Assembly: GCA_023525975.1 (NCBI GenBank)
Contig: CM042044.1
Location: 13,812,501 to 13,876,500, forward strand
Direction of reading: 5' to 3'
DNA from: Smallanthus sonchifolius
Lineage: Eukaryota; Streptophyta; Magnoliopsida; Asterales; Asteraceae
DNA length: 64,000 nt
Shown: one piece after another, positions 8,799 through 21,693 of the stretch
Numbering within the stretch: position 1 is the stretch's first letter
Layout: every line of letters starts with the position of its first letter
Position numbers and translations under genes: made by a program
Notes under the pieces: generated by a model
Databases searched by the model: none
Told to the model about the DNA's origin: nothing
What the model saw: only the letters and a program-made list of their open reading frames with translations

Positions 8799-11700
8799 AC
8801 GTTCCCAAGTGAACTCGGGTCCACGTTTAGACTCCCAACGGATTTTGACAATGGGGATGCGACTACGTTTGAGCTTCTTGACTTCACGGTCCACTATTTC
8901 CACGGGTTTTTCAACAAAGTGCATTTTCTCGTCAATACGCACTTCGTCAAGAGGGATGTGGAGATTCTCGTCGGCAAGACACTTTTTCAAATTAGATACA
9001 TGAACGGTCGGATGAACGTTGTTGAGTTCTGAAGGAAGATCGAGTTTGTAGGCCACTTTTCCTATCCTTTCGAGTATCTTGAATGGACCCACATATCGAG
9101 GTGTAAGTTTTCCTTTCCTTCCAAATCGGACTACGCCTTTCCAATGTGATACTTTTAGGAGAACCATATCCCCAACTTGAAATTCCAAGGGTTTTCGTCT
9201 TTTATCGGCATAGCTCCTTTGCCGACTCCTTGCTACCCGAATGTTGTCACGAATAAGAGAGATTTTATCGGTGGTCTCTTAGATAAGCTCGGGACCGGTG
9301 ATTTGTGCCTCACCAATTTCGTTCCAACAAATCGGTGAACGACATTTTCGTCCATAAAGAGCTTCAAACGGTGCCATGTTAATACTTGTGTGGTAGCTGT
9401 TGTTGTAGGAAAATTCGATCAGTGGTAGGTGAGAATTCCAATTGCAACCAAAGTCAATGACACAAGCTCTAAGCATATCCTCGAGAGTTTGGATTGTTCG
9501 CTCAGTTTGTCCATCAGTTTGAGGATGGTAAGCCGTACTTAAGTCCAAACGAGTACCAAGCGCCGATTGTAATGATTGCCAAAATCGGGAAGTAAAACGC
9601 GAATCACGATCGGAGATGATGTTCAAAGGGATTCCGTGACGACTTACGATCTCATCAATGTAGATCCGAGCCAATTTCTCGACTCGATAGTCCTCACGAA
9701 TAGGCAAGAAATGAGCAGACTTCGTAAGTCGGTCGACAATAACCCAGATACTATCGTGCCCACTAGAAGTGCGTGGGAGTTTGGTGATGAAGTCCATAGC
9801 AAGGTTCTCCCACTTCCACATGGGAATTTCAGGTTGTTCGAGGAGTCCGGAAGGCTTCTGGTGTTCGGCCTTCACTTTAGAACAAGTTAAGCATTTTGCC
9901 ACAAAGAGGGCAATATCCTTTTTCATGCCGGGCCACCAATATTGCTGACGAAGACCCATGTACATCTTATCAGCTTCGGGATGTACCGAATATCGAGTTT
10001 TGTGGGACTCGTTCATCAAAAATATACGAAGGTCGTCGCGATCGGGAACCCAGATACGGTCCAAGTAATACAATAAGCCGTTGGCTTTGGTTTCTAGTAA
10101 GAGTTCTACACCACATGCCATCTCTTGATACATGTTTCCCTCGGTAACCGAGGTGTGTTGTGCTTGAAGAATACGGGCTTGGATATCGTTATGAATACAA
10201 ACACTATGAAGCATGATACGTTCTTTACGACTCAAGGCGTCGGCTACAACATTTGCCTTCCCAGGGTGGTAGCGAATCTCGCAGTCGTAGTCGTTAAGAA
10301 GTTCAACCCATCGTCGTTGCCTCATATTAAGCTCTTTTTGATTGAAAATATGTTGGAGAATTTTGTGGTCGGTGAAAACCACGCATTTGGTGCCATAAAG
10401 ATAATGTCCCCAAATTTTCAAGGCGAAAACGACAGCACCAAGCTCGAGATCATGGGTCGTGTAGTTCTTCTAAAGATTTTGAGCTGTCGTGATGCGTATG
10501 CAATTACTTGGCCACGTTGCATTAGAACACAACCAAGACCTTGGTTGGATGCATCACAATAAACGACAAAGTCGTCATTACCACTAGGAAGAGTTAGAAT
10601 AGGAGCATTGCAGAGCTTGTGCTTGAGAGTTTGAAAAGCTTCCTCTTGCTTGGGTCCCCACTCGTAAGGTTTACCTTTGTGAGTCAAGGCAGTGAGTGGA
10701 AACGCAATCTTGGAGAAATTTGAGATGAAGCGACGATAATAACCCGCTAGTCCAAGGAATGAACGAATCTCGGTAGGAGTCTTGGGAGTACTCCAATTCT
10801 TTACCGCCTCGATCTTTGCCGGGTCCACATGAATTCCCTTATCGTTGACTATGTGTCCCAAAAATTGAACTTCCTTTAGCCAGAATTCACACTTGAAGAA
10901 CTTGGCGTATAGTTGTTCTTTCTTCAAGAGTTCCAAAATCAAACGAAGATGTTGTTCATGCTCCGCTTTCGTTTTAGAATAGATGAGAATGTCGTCAATG
11001 AAAACGATCACGAACTTGTCCAAATAAGGTTTGCATACACGGTTCATGAGGTCCATGAAGACTGCAGGTGCATTAGTCAAACCGAAGGGCATGACCATGA
11101 ACTCGTAGTGACCATATCTAGTCCGAAAGGCAGTCTTCGGAATGTCTTCATCGAGAATACGAAGTTGATGGTACCCGGAACGAAGGTCAATCTTGGAGAA
11201 GCATGTTGAACCTTGAAGCCGATCGAAAAGATCGTCGATACGGGGTAAAGGATAACGGTTCTTAATTGTAAGCTTGTTGAGTTCACGATAATCGATGCAC
11301 ATTCGAAACGATCCATCCTTTTTCTTTACGAATAGCACGGGAGCACCCCAAGGTGAATGGCTCGGGCGGATGAATCCTTTAGATGAGAGTTCTTATAATT
11401 GACTTGCGAGCTCTTGCATCTCGGAAGGTGCAAGACGATAGGGAGCTTTTGCCACGGGAGTTGCTCCAGGCACAAGGTCAATACGAAACTCCACTTGTCT
11501 AGGAGGAGGAAGACCGGGTAAATTCTCGGGGAATACCTCGGGAAAGTCTCGAATGATCGGAATATCTTGCAACTTCTTACCCTTGTCTTTCGTGTCAACT
11601 ACGTGGGCCAAGAAAGCAACGTACTTTTTCCGCAAGTACTTTTGTGCTAATGTGCAAGACATGAGTTGAAGACCACGACACGGTTTTTCACCGAAAATAA

Positions 11701-13205
11701 CTAACGTGTCACCCGAAGGGAGAGGTATACGAATGCACTTTTCGTAGCAAATAACCTCGACATGGTGCTTGGATAACCAGTCCATGCCAATTATTATATC
11801 GAAGCTTCCTAATTGCATTGGAAGGAGATCAACGGAGAATTCACGACTATTAAGCTCGAGATTGCAGTTGCGGATAACAGAATTTATGGTAATAGATTTT
11901 CCGTTTGCTATCTCCACGGAATAAGAATTGTCAAGTTTTGTTCTTTGTTTAGTAAGTCGAGATTCAAAGGCAAGAGACACAAAACTCCTATCGGCACCGG
12001 TATCAAATAAAATGGATGCATAATGATTATTTACGAGAAACGTACCGTTTATCACGTCGTTGTTTGCTTGAGCCTCATTAGTGTTTATATTAAACGCTCG
12101 TCCTTGAGGACCACCTTGATGATGAAGTTTTGGGCATCGGTCACGGAAATGGTTTGGGTCTCCACATTCGTAACATGCCCGACCATTGAGAGGTGCCGGA
12201 TAGATGGGACGGTTGGCTGGAGCAGCTTGATGGACGGGAGGACGGGTACGGCAAGTAGTGACCACGTGTCCATATCGTCCGCAGCTTGAACATAATCGGC
12301 ATGGTAAGTTTGCAGGATGATGGTACTTGCGGGTCTGGCATTGGGGATTCGGACCCAGATAAGGTTTCGGGTTTTGACCCAAAAGGGCCGCTTGAATAGC
12401 AGGTACAGCGGGAGTTACGGCTGCGAAGTTTCGACCCTTTCGTTTCTTGTTGCGGTTAGAAGACTTTTACATCCTTGACGGCCGCAAGAGTAGAAACAAC
12501 CTTCTTGGAACCCTTTCTTGATAAGGTTCTGGCCTTGACATGGTTGTCGGATAGTGTAGCGGATAGACGGATAGCAGCTTCAAGTGTAGGAGGATTGCTT
12601 CCTAACGCAGCATCTTGAATCTGCATAGGCAGCCCGCCTATGTATTTTTCAATTCCCCGTGCAAGGGGAGTGATCATATGAGGCACCAACAGACTTAGCT
12701 CTTGAAACCGGGTGGTGTAAGCCAGATTATCCCCGCTGTCTTGGGCAAGATCCCAGAACTCAGTCTCGAGTTTCCTCATTTCATTCCGAGGACAGAATTC
12801 ATCAGTCATGGCTTTCTTCAGATCATCCCAAGATAAAGATGTAGCAACCTCAACACCACGAGTGCGTTTTTCACCGTTCCACCAGGTGAGGGCTCTCTTT
12901 TCAAGTACACTGGTGGCATAGCGAACCCGAAGATTATCGGGACAGTCACTGTTTAGGAATGTGCCTTCCATGCTTTCAAACTATTGTAGTAGGCCGGTAG
13001 CACCTTCAGTCCCGAAAAATTTTGTAGGATTGCACGAGTTAAAGTGCTTAAACGTGCATTGGGGCGGGTTGGTACCACCGTTTCCTTGGATGTTGTGAGA
13101 TCCGTCACTATTGTTATTGGCTTGGGTCATTTGCCCTACCAGCTGAGCAAGAAGAGTAGCAAGATCCCGGTTGGAAGTGCTAGAGTTTGCACGTCGAGGA
13201 GGCAT
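8799..13205 (-). pseudogene. E2 gag-pol, broken
   Basis: This is the same protein order as E1: gag (MPPRRANS start at 13205, CCHC knuckles about 12150-12350), protease (DTGAD near 12000), RT (CIDYREL near 11290, FIDD near 10990), RNase H (YCDAS near 10555), integrase (HKTRYSVHPE near 10000, DRDSRF near 9600) and the chromodomain-like tail. Breaks seen are a Trp-to-stop TAG at 12981, a frameshift near 12456-12390, a stop near 11393, a frameshift near 10420, and a stop at 9279-9281. The 3' end stops just after TWER, where the deletion joins it to the LTR. It cannot make a functional polyprotein. Confidence 0.92.
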
Positions 13206-13643
13206 TCTAACACCATAAGAAAAGACAATGATATTTTAGATAAGATGGATATATATGAGTTATAGTGGGAAATAATGTAAGCAGAAAAGCGGGATTTATA
13301 ATGACGCGTGCCAGTGCATGTGTATTTATTCAAAGTTGATGGGGGGGAAGCTAAGCTATCTATTCCGGATAGAACATGATGTTATAGATCATTATTCGCG
13401 TAATAGGAATTGCCGGGACTTGCATGCACTACAAATCGTTATTACGTGTGCACCCGTAATAATTATTTGCTTCGCATGTTCGTCTAGTTCTTCCTATCTT
13501 GCTATAATGTCCCCAAATTTTGAGTTTAAGTTCGGATCGTATCCTTGCGAATACATTGACTTATCAACGTTAAATAATTCCTCAAAACTTTCAAGGAGAC
13601 ATGCTTTAGCCTATAGGTAAACACTCACTTCAGGAATTCCCAA

Positions 13644-13688
13644 GAAAGCATACGGGTCCGTTTATTTGGATTTATACGAAATGCTTTC
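13644..13688 (-). promoter_or_regulatory. E2 leader stem-loop
   Basis: Inverted repeat GAAAGCAT / ATGCTTTC (13644-13651, 13681-13688) matches the E1 leader hairpin in position and stem, while the loop sequence and length differ. Confidence 0.5.
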
Positions 13689-14104
13689 CTAGACAGAAAA
13701 CCCAATGTACAGGTGTCACCCTTCCAGATTACACGTGTCCTTTACTGGTTTCAAGAAATTAAGTCGTTGACGAGATTTTCAAGATTTTAATAGACTTGAG
13801 AGTCTATGAGTATAAAATGTGTAGGAATGTTGCAATTAATATGGATTAGGAAAGAGTATGGATAAGGATGGGTAGTGTATTTGTTTGCATAAGTTTGTTT
13901 GTCAATTGTGTATGTAAAGTATGTATCATGTATTTAAGCCTTGTATGTATAAGTCTCATGTACCAAACTTGGGAAAATTCAAATAATACCTAACTACAAA
14001 TAATTCACATAACAATTAATCATTTAGCACATAACACATAAAAGGGAGTCCTAGGGTTATAGTCTAGGTCATCGTGTCTAATAACCTAATTCCCTATAAC
14101 CATG

Positions 14105-14116
14105 GCTCTGATACCA
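14105..14116 (-). other. E2 primer binding site (tRNA-iMet)
   Basis: Minus strand TGGTATCAGAGC, three bases from the 5' LTR edge at 14120. Confidence 0.92.
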
Positions 14117-14348
14117 ATCTCTCACACCCCGACCGATGGCGGAATCATCGAGGCGGACAATGGAATGATTGTTCAAAAGCACATGATAACTAAAAAGTTG
14201 CATAATTCATTAAATAAATTTGAATACAACAAAGATCCAAATACAATACATTTCAAATAACCTAGTCTAGTTCAAAACATTGATTTATTTAACTAGGTCC
14301 ATAGTTCTTAAGTGGAGAAATCTTCAGCAAGCAATCACATATCCAAAC

Positions 14349-14836
14349 CTGAAACATTATTTAAATCAAGTGTCAACTAAAAAGTTGGTGAGTACATAGG
14401 TTTTTGTAGTTCCGATAAGTAGCAGATAAAACGTTTTGCAACTCATTGTTTATCTTGTTAAACATAGTATATATATGGTGTATCATTTATCTAATCACAA
14501 TTCAAACATTGTTTGACGCGCTTGAACAGAGCACAACAGCTAAGTCCGGTAATGTTTGAATATAGTTACCCACTATATCCGGTATGTTTGAATATAACAC
14601 GCGGCTATATCCGAGTATGCAGTAATAAACACCCTAACCGGGTGGGCTGGTCAGGCACAATAGATCTATTAATATTACTGTTGGTTTTCTTGTGTTTAAA
14701 GCAAATGATTGTACACCCAAGATAATAAGCATATAATCCACATGAATAACACGTATAAACAATTTGATTGAGTAGCATGAAATAATGTTTCACCCCAAAG
14801 TATGTCAAAATGTAAAATAGGGGCTATGTAACTCAC
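14349..14836 (-). promoter_or_regulatory. Predicted intron in E2 LTR
   Basis: Donor CAAG/GTGAGTTACATAGCCCC and acceptor ATGTTTCAG/GTTTGG, with CTCACCAAC and GTTGACAC upstream of the acceptor, as in E1 and E5. Inference from shared motifs only. Confidence 0.45.
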
Positions 14837-15038
14837 CTTGCAAGCGGGTATTTTTTTCCACGCGTGTAGGTGATAAAGATGTTGAAGTCTAAGCACGTTG
14901 AAACCCTATGTAGATAAATGGGTATTATTGTATGTTTACATGTGTCTATTAGTATTTAATTGTGTATAGGTTTATAATAACATTTCTTAGTGTTATTTGC
15001 ATAAAAGTTGGTCCAGATTTACTTGAAATTACTGATTT

Positions 15039-15290
15039 GATCGAAACTGTTTATAGTTTTGACAGGTATCGAAACTGTGTTCAATCGAAACTACTATCTA
15101 TCGAAACTACTAGTTTCGATTGATCATTTATAAGTGATACACAGGCTGTCGAAACTACCATCTATCGAAACTACTAGTTTCGATTGATCATTTATAAGTG
15201 ATACACAGGCTGTCGAAACTGCCATCTATCGAAACTACTAGTTTCGATTGACCATTTACTCAATCGAAACTAAGTAGTTTCGATGGCCCA
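15039..15290. repeat. ATCGAAACT dyad array in E2 LTR
   Basis: Full palindromes with arms ATCGAAACTA / TAGTTTCGAT alternate with half-sites. Part of the array is a 64-bp direct repeat (two copies plus a partial third, about 15104-15255). The same dyad recurs in the E5 LTR, on the same side of its predicted donor. Confidence 0.85.
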
Positions 15291-16451
15291 GACTTTAGAA
15301 AATAAAACAGTAATTTTTCAGAACAATAGTTTGTCCGGTAATCGATGGTTTGGAGTCGTGACTTCGATTGGTTCAGCTTGCCTTATGATAACAGAAGGTA
15401 AAGAAACGAAGTTGAGGATTCTTACGTGGTCGCAAAGGGGTTGGACGGCAGAGTCTTAAATCCGAGAATGTCCAGAATGAGAATCGAGCTTCTGGATGGG
15501 ATTAGCCTCTACAACCTTGGTCACAGCTTCACACAGAGATGGCGATTGTAATGGTGCCTTCAATTTGGAGTGAAATTGGGTGGAAGAGGGGTAGCGAGCT
15601 TGAGCAGGTCCGACTATGGCTATTTATAGCCGAGTTCGTTTCTTATGACAAAGCGTGCAATTGGGCACGTCCTGACACTCGTCTGGACGAGACGAAGCTA
15701 ACGAGCTATTAAATACGTGTGGAGGTTGACTGTCGGGCTCGAATTCAAGGCGTGGGTTCTCGGCCACCAACAAGATCAGGCGATTCGTATGTTGGGGAGA
15801 CCAATTGGCCGGGGCCTTTTGTTCGCATGGGGAAGACGAGTTCAGGGATGCCTGTAGCGGCTGTCTAGGTGCAGGGAAGAGCCCTGTCGTGGTGTTCGCC
15901 GGAAAAACGCTTTACCCGTCGGACCAAGGAACATGGTGACCGGAAAGTCGATTTGGAAATTGGCAGATTTGGTCCTTGTAGTTTGGTTTTGATTTAATTC
16001 GGCCCCTGAGATAATTACGGATGAGTCCTTGTAGTTTGATTTGTACAGAACTAGTCCCTCAACTGATTTTAGCTTAAAACCTTCTAGTTTGAAAAGTTTT
16101 AAAACAACCCCTTAACTTTTATAAAAATAATTAGTTTAATTTCTTTTAATTTTCAAATATATTTTATAAACTTATATTATTATTATTGTTATAAATAATT
16201 TTTATAAGAGTTAGTTATCTTATTTAAATAGGTTGTTTTATTAAATCTGAAACTTTTTAAATTTAGATTTTTATATAAAATTTTATATAAGTTTAAAACG
16301 TATTTATTTTTAATTATTTTAAATCCATAAAACAAATAAAAATAAATATATATTTTATACAAAATTAAATAAAACACTTGCATTTCATTTAGTTGAAAAT
16401 GATTACATGATATATATTTCAAATGCGTGAATAAAAATCCGGAATGTCACA

Positions 16452-19435
16452 ACCACCTCCTCTGCCTCATGTTCAACTCTTTTTGCTCAAAGAAGTACTT
16501 CAAGCTCTTATGATCCGTGTAGATCATACACGTGATTCCGTACAAGTAGTGTCTCCCCAACTTGAGTGCAAACACCACCGCCGCTAACTCTAAATCATAG
16601 GTAGGGTAACTCACTTCATGCGTCTTCAATTCCCTTGACGCATACGCTATCACTTTTCCTCGTTGCATTAACACGCAACCTAACCCCAGATAAGACGCAT
16701 TAGAATACACCACTAAGTCGTTTGTTCCTTCCGGTAACGTTAACACCGGTGCTTCAGTCAACCGCTTCTTTAAATCTTGAAATGCACCTTCTTGATCCGG
16801 TCCCCAAGCAAACTTCACTCCTTTTCGAGTCAACTTAGTCAATGGTGTTGCCAGCTTAGAGAAGTCCTTGACGAACTTTCTGTAATAACCGGCTAACCCC
16901 AAGAAGCTACGCACCTCTGTTGGAGTCTTACGAGCGTTCCACTTCACCACTGCTTCAATCTTTGCAGGATCCAACATGATCCCTTCCGTGTTAATAACAT
17001 GCCCCAGAAACTGCACTTCCCGCAGCCAAAACGCACATTTTGAGAATTTAGTGTAAAGCTTTTCTCATCTCAACGTCTCTAACACTTCCCGTAGATGATC
17101 TTCGTGCTCCTCCTCACTCTTAGAGTAAATTAATATATCATTGATAAACAAAATCACCAATCTATCTAGCATTGGACGGCACACGCGGTTCATTAAGTCC
17201 ATGAATGCTGCCGGAGCATTCGTCAATCTAAAGGACATAACCAAGAACTCATAATGTCCATAACGTGTCCTAAATGCCGTCTTCGGAACATCTCCTTCCC
17301 TAACCTTCAGCTGATGATATCCTAACCTCAGATCTATACGCAAAAACCACTTTGCTCCTTGTAGTTGATCGAACAAGTCATCGATACGCGGTAACAAAGA
17401 CTTGTTCATAACCGTCAACTTATTGAGCTCCTGGTAGTCGATGCATATACGCATGCTATCATCCTTCTTCTTCACAAACAAGACCGGTGCACCCCACAAT
17501 GAGATACTTGGTCTTATAAATCCCTTGTCTAACAAATCCTGAAGTTGCTCCATGAGCTCCTTCATTTCTGTCGGTGCTAATCGATACGGAGCTTTAGCAA
17601 CCGGCTGAGCTCCTGGCTGTAGAGCGATTTGGAATTCGATCTCTCTTTCTGGTGGTATTCCCGTCAAGTCATCGGGGAAGACATCTGCAAACTATGGTGC
17701 ACCATTGGAACCTCTGACAAGTTCATGCTTTTCGCTTCTATATTGGTGACATAAGCTAAGTATGCCCCGCACCCACGCCTCAACGACTTCACTGCCTTCA
17801 TCATAGAGATAACTCTCGGTAGAGAGCTCACTCTGTCGCTATACACTGTTACTATTGTTCCTTCTAAAGACCTCAACCTTATCATTTTCTTTCGGCAAAC
17901 AATGTCTGCATCGAACGCGGCCAACCAATTCATCCCCAACACAATGTCAAATCCTCCTAGAGCAATAATAAATAATCTAACAGGGAACCTATGACCCTCT
18001 AGATCAATAAAACAGTTGTCTACCGCTTCAATGACTTTGGTGGGTGATCCTACCGCGGTCTCAACATTAAACGGATTTTCAATCATCCTAGCCGTCCTAC
18101 ACAAACTCTTGCAAAAAGATGGGGCTACGAAGCTTTTACTTTCCCCCGAATCAAATAAAACCTAAGCTGGTACGTTATTAATAAGAAAACTACCTGAGAC
18201 AACATCAGGGTCAGTCTTGGCTTCAGCTGCAGTCATGGTGAAATCTCTAGCTTTAGTCTTAGACTTTTCATCTTTTTTCTTTACTGGGACTGCTTCCTTG
18301 CTTGGTCCCGCACTATGTCCTGCCTTACACTCTTTCGCCAAATGGCCAAAACCCCCACACTGGTAACACTTACGATTGTGCGAGCAGTCTCTAGCAAAAT
18401 GTCCCGCTTTACCACACCTATAACAGGAACCTGCATCAGCCCTGCACTCACCTGAGTGCATCTTACCACACTTGCGACACGAATCGGGACCATCGGTCCT
18501 AGCCTTCTTCACAAACGAAACCTTCAAATATTTACCGAACCTATTGAGGGGTACGGTCCACTTCTTATCCTCCGGTTTCTTCTCTTGCACCTTAGCTCCC
18601 ATGACATCATCATACAAAGTCCCACTAAGCTCCACCGCATCGTCAAAACTCGAAGGTTGTTGAGCTTTGACTAATGCCTAACACGATCCGGTAGACCGGC
18701 TACATACAACTTCATCCATCGCTCATCTATTCTAGCTAAATGTGGCACCAGATGTGCCATCTCTATAAACTTTGACGTGTATTCACGATGAGTCGATTTA
18801 CCTACCTTGAGAGTTAGAAACTCTCTCTCTACCCTTTCCAGCTCTCCCGGAGCACATAACTTCTTCCTAACCAAACCCTTTAGATCCACCCAATTCATAG
18901 CTTCCAACTCCTGAGTAGTCTTCCTTTCTTTCACCGAGTACCACCAGTGCAAGGCCTCATCAGAGAAAAAGTGAGAAACGAACTTCACTATCTGCTCCAG
19001 CTTGCACTCACTGATAGAGATGGTAGACTCCATCTTAGTAAGCCAGTGATATGTGGCCACTGCATCCTTCAATCCATCGAACCTAGGCAGATCGCACTTC
19101 TTAAAGTGCCCGTAGTCACAGTTGCCACAAGTTCCAGCCGACCTGTTCTTCTTTTGCACCTCCACTAGCATTCTCGTCTAAAGCTCTTCGAATACTGCCT
19201 TCACGATATCAGGCAGATACTCATGGATCATCTCAGCCACTTTCTTCTTAACTGCTTCGTGAACCTCAGGTTCGAACTGGAATCCTTCATTGTGCTCAGA
19301 ATGCACCGAAGGTTCAGCACGCACTAACGGTTCAGTATGAACCGAAACCTCATCAGGGTTAGCATTCTCACCCTGAGCATTCTCACAACGCCCCCTAGCA
19401 GTAGCATTAGCAGCAATTTGACTCTTAGGTGCCAT
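16452..19435 (-). pseudogene. E3 gag, protease, RT and RNase H, broken
   Basis: Read from 19435: gag N-terminus (MAPKSQIAANAT), ended by a stop at 19178-19180. The gag core is at 19171-18671. The gag C-terminus carries three CCHC-type fingers (about 18400-18480, CRKCGKMHSGEC, CYRCGKAGHFARDC, CYQCGGFGHLAKEC) at 18635-18162. A protease-like segment (GFDIVLGMNW) is at 18104-17664, with its DSG-like site lost nearby. RT with an FINDILIYS-type active site (one Asp changed to Asn) is at 17667-17065, and RNase H (NASYLGLGC; first Asp changed) at 17016-16457. Frames break at 19178, about 18665, about 18160 and about 17060. The gag differs from E1/E2, so this is another chromovirus family. Confidence 0.88.
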
Positions 19436-19762
19436 CAGTTACTGTAAATAATAACAAATAGAGCAATACTTAGGCATCATTTAAAACAATCCGAGCAGTG
19501 CAATTAGTTAATGACGGTGGCCAATCGCCATTACCCACTTGCCTTGCCTTTTAGGTTTTAAACCATCCCTATAATGCATCTTGTCATAACGCCCCTGTCT
19601 TAGCCTACTAACACACACACACACACATATACACTAACTCATACCTGGCACTTCTAGCTTTTGGTTACGCGTAATGACATTCCCTACACATTGGTCCCAT
19701 TCTCAGTCTAAGTCTTGGCATCGAGGATGCCAGATTATTTAAACCACCGCTCTGATACCAAC
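19436..19762 (-). other. E3 leader with (AC)n and primer site
   Basis: Non-coding leader between LTR and gag. It holds a short (AC)n run at about 19611-19626 and the primer binding site TGGTATCAGAGC (minus, 19748-19759), 3 nt from the LTR. Confidence 0.8.
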
Positions 19763-21693
19763 TTGTATGGCCCCAAACCCGGGAACCCGACATGTTGGCA
19801 TACACGTAAGCAAAGTAGTAAATGACATCAAATCATCTCAAAAAATGCAGAGGAAAACAAACAGTCAACATTGGTCAACGACCCAAAACTCAAACATAAT
19901 CCAATCAAGTAATAATATATAAATCATTCAACATCATAACAGAAAATAAATGTCATCACAATGATCACGGTAACCAAACGTCATCCAGAAGCCGTCAGCT
20001 CACACTTTCTCCTTACCTAAATACAAGCTAAAAGTCAGCTACGATGAGTGAGTTCCATAATAATTCGTTCGGGGATATTAAGTCTCGAACTTTTATTAAA
20101 AACGATTCACGTCACAAAGGTTTTCGCATTACTTTACCACTTAATCAAATATATATTTTATCGACATACACAAAATCATGACGACTAGTCTAAGGACTCG
20201 TGCGATCATGACTCGTTGAGTGATCATCGTCAGTCACAATAACTCACCGACCAACACCGACTTACGATCACGCTTAAGCAACCCATTTCATCCGACTAAG
20301 GTCAGACTCAATTCCCGTCGACTAGAGCCGACATAATATCAATTAACTCCTAATTAATCGTCACGACATTCAGTTACGTGACGCCAAATCCTACGCATAC
20401 ACTTATAACTACTGTTTCACAACATAAATATTAACATCAAAACCCTTTATTTTATTTCGTGCCTTCGCTATATTGCACGTTGCATGTATTCATGCCCAAA
20501 ACTACAAAACGTTTAAAAGTGGGCAATAGAAACTCACATTTGCAAGACGCAACTCGATCACTAGAACTTAATAACTTCTCGTGCTCGTCCTTCGACCTCG
20601 TCCTTCGACCTCGTATCTAACAATTACACAATACATGACCCGACGTTCGTCCTCTAGGTCACTCACTCGCCCTGACCCGGTGCTTAACAATCGCGCACGT
20701 ACGTCGCCATGCATGGCGTTGCATGCAACCCATGCACACCCGAGCCGAACCTAACCCATCACCCCGCTTCCACTACCGGACCAATTGAGCGCACCCGCCA
20801 CCCCCGACAAGCCTTCCATCCCCGGCAAGCCTTGCATCCCCGTCTACTGCCTCTCCCACATCTGCCGTGAACTCTCCAACCTCCGCAACCACCAGCGCGT
20901 GCCCCGGCTTGCTCCCGCCTAGTTGCTAGCCACCCCACGCCTTCACCGAACCACCCTCACCCGCTAACGTCGTCCCTTCCGAGCCGACCAGCCCTAGTCC
21001 GGCTTCCTTTCGCTGCTGCCTTGGTCACCCGGAACCTCCCTAACCGCTGAACTATGTCGCGGTTTACCCCTTTCATTTTCCCGGTCGTTCGCGAACCACC
21101 GGCCACCCTAAGGGTTCCGGTCGAACACTCGATGATCACAAAAAAAACCCCTACAACCAAAACTATAATAATAATGAGTCGAGATTGGAATTATACCGTC
21201 GATCCGAGTGACTCGTGTTAACCGAATCACTAGAGAACTCGTCTCTTCCCTTTACTCGTCTTCTCTGAAACCCTAAATCCATAACAATGGTTAATACGAT
21301 TAACCGACACTTATAACATGCATACAATGGTTGGAGGTTCACGATTTTTACCTTGATCTCAACAAGAACTCGATGGATCGCTTTCTCCTCTTCCCTTCTC
21401 TCTCTCGGCAGCCGCAACTCGCAAATGGGGTCTCCCCATTGCCGTAACACCTTAATGGGTGCGGGTGTTGGACCGGGCTTGGCCCTTGCTCGCTACCGAA
21501 CCCTCGATTGTGCTTGACCCATCTCAAAACTTTTACAAAGCTCTCCCCTAGGTCTAGACATTTACATCTTAAACCCTGACTAATTATTTTTAAAACAATA
21601 GTACGCGAACCCCCGTCCAGGCTCCTAATCTCGCGAACAGTTATTTACAATAATTACAAAACCCGTATTCTAAGCGAAAACCGGGATGTTACA
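19763..21693 (-). repeat. E3 5' LTR (1931 bp)
   Basis: On the plus strand it runs TGTATGGCCCC ... CGGGATGTTACA, giving TG...CA ends. The left end is fixed by the primer site. The right end is inferred from the terminal GTTACA, because the partner LTR is not in view. A predicted intron at 20017-20537 (minus; donor GTGAGTTTCTATTGCCC, acceptor GTATTTAG/GTAAGG) parallels those in E1, E2 and E5. Confidence 0.78.

Larger units (their letters stand above)
8295..16451 (-). mobile_element. E2: gypsy chromovirus retrotransposon, damaged
   Basis: The order on the minus strand is 5' LTR 14120-16451, primer site, leader, broken gag-pol, truncated 3' LTR 8295-8789. It is inserted in E3 with a 5-bp target duplication ACTAC (8290-8294) / ACCAC (16452-16456). 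Removing the element and one repeat restores the E3 RNase H frame across the joint. Pol and leader closely resemble E1, but the LTR interior differs. Confidence 0.93.
14120..16451 (-). repeat. E2 5' LTR (2332 bp)
   Basis: Its left part matches the truncated 3' LTR at 8295. The left terminus TGTCACACCCC has mutated to TCTCACACCCC; the right terminus ends GTCACA against the ACCAC target repeat. It contains the dyad array (15039-15290), the predicted intron, and a very AT-rich final 500 bp. Confidence 0.9.
7520..21693 (-). mobile_element. E3: old gypsy element, host of E1 and E2
   Basis: Its remaining pieces are 7520-8294 (integrase), 16452-19435 (gag, protease, RT, RNase H), a leader with primer site, and the 5' LTR 19763-21693. 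The two coding pieces join in frame across E2: RNase H ...RRW at 16457 continues as LELIKDYD at about 8290. The 3' part of the element, including the 3' LTR, lies left of the window beyond E1. Several stops and frameshifts show it is dead. Confidence 0.88.
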
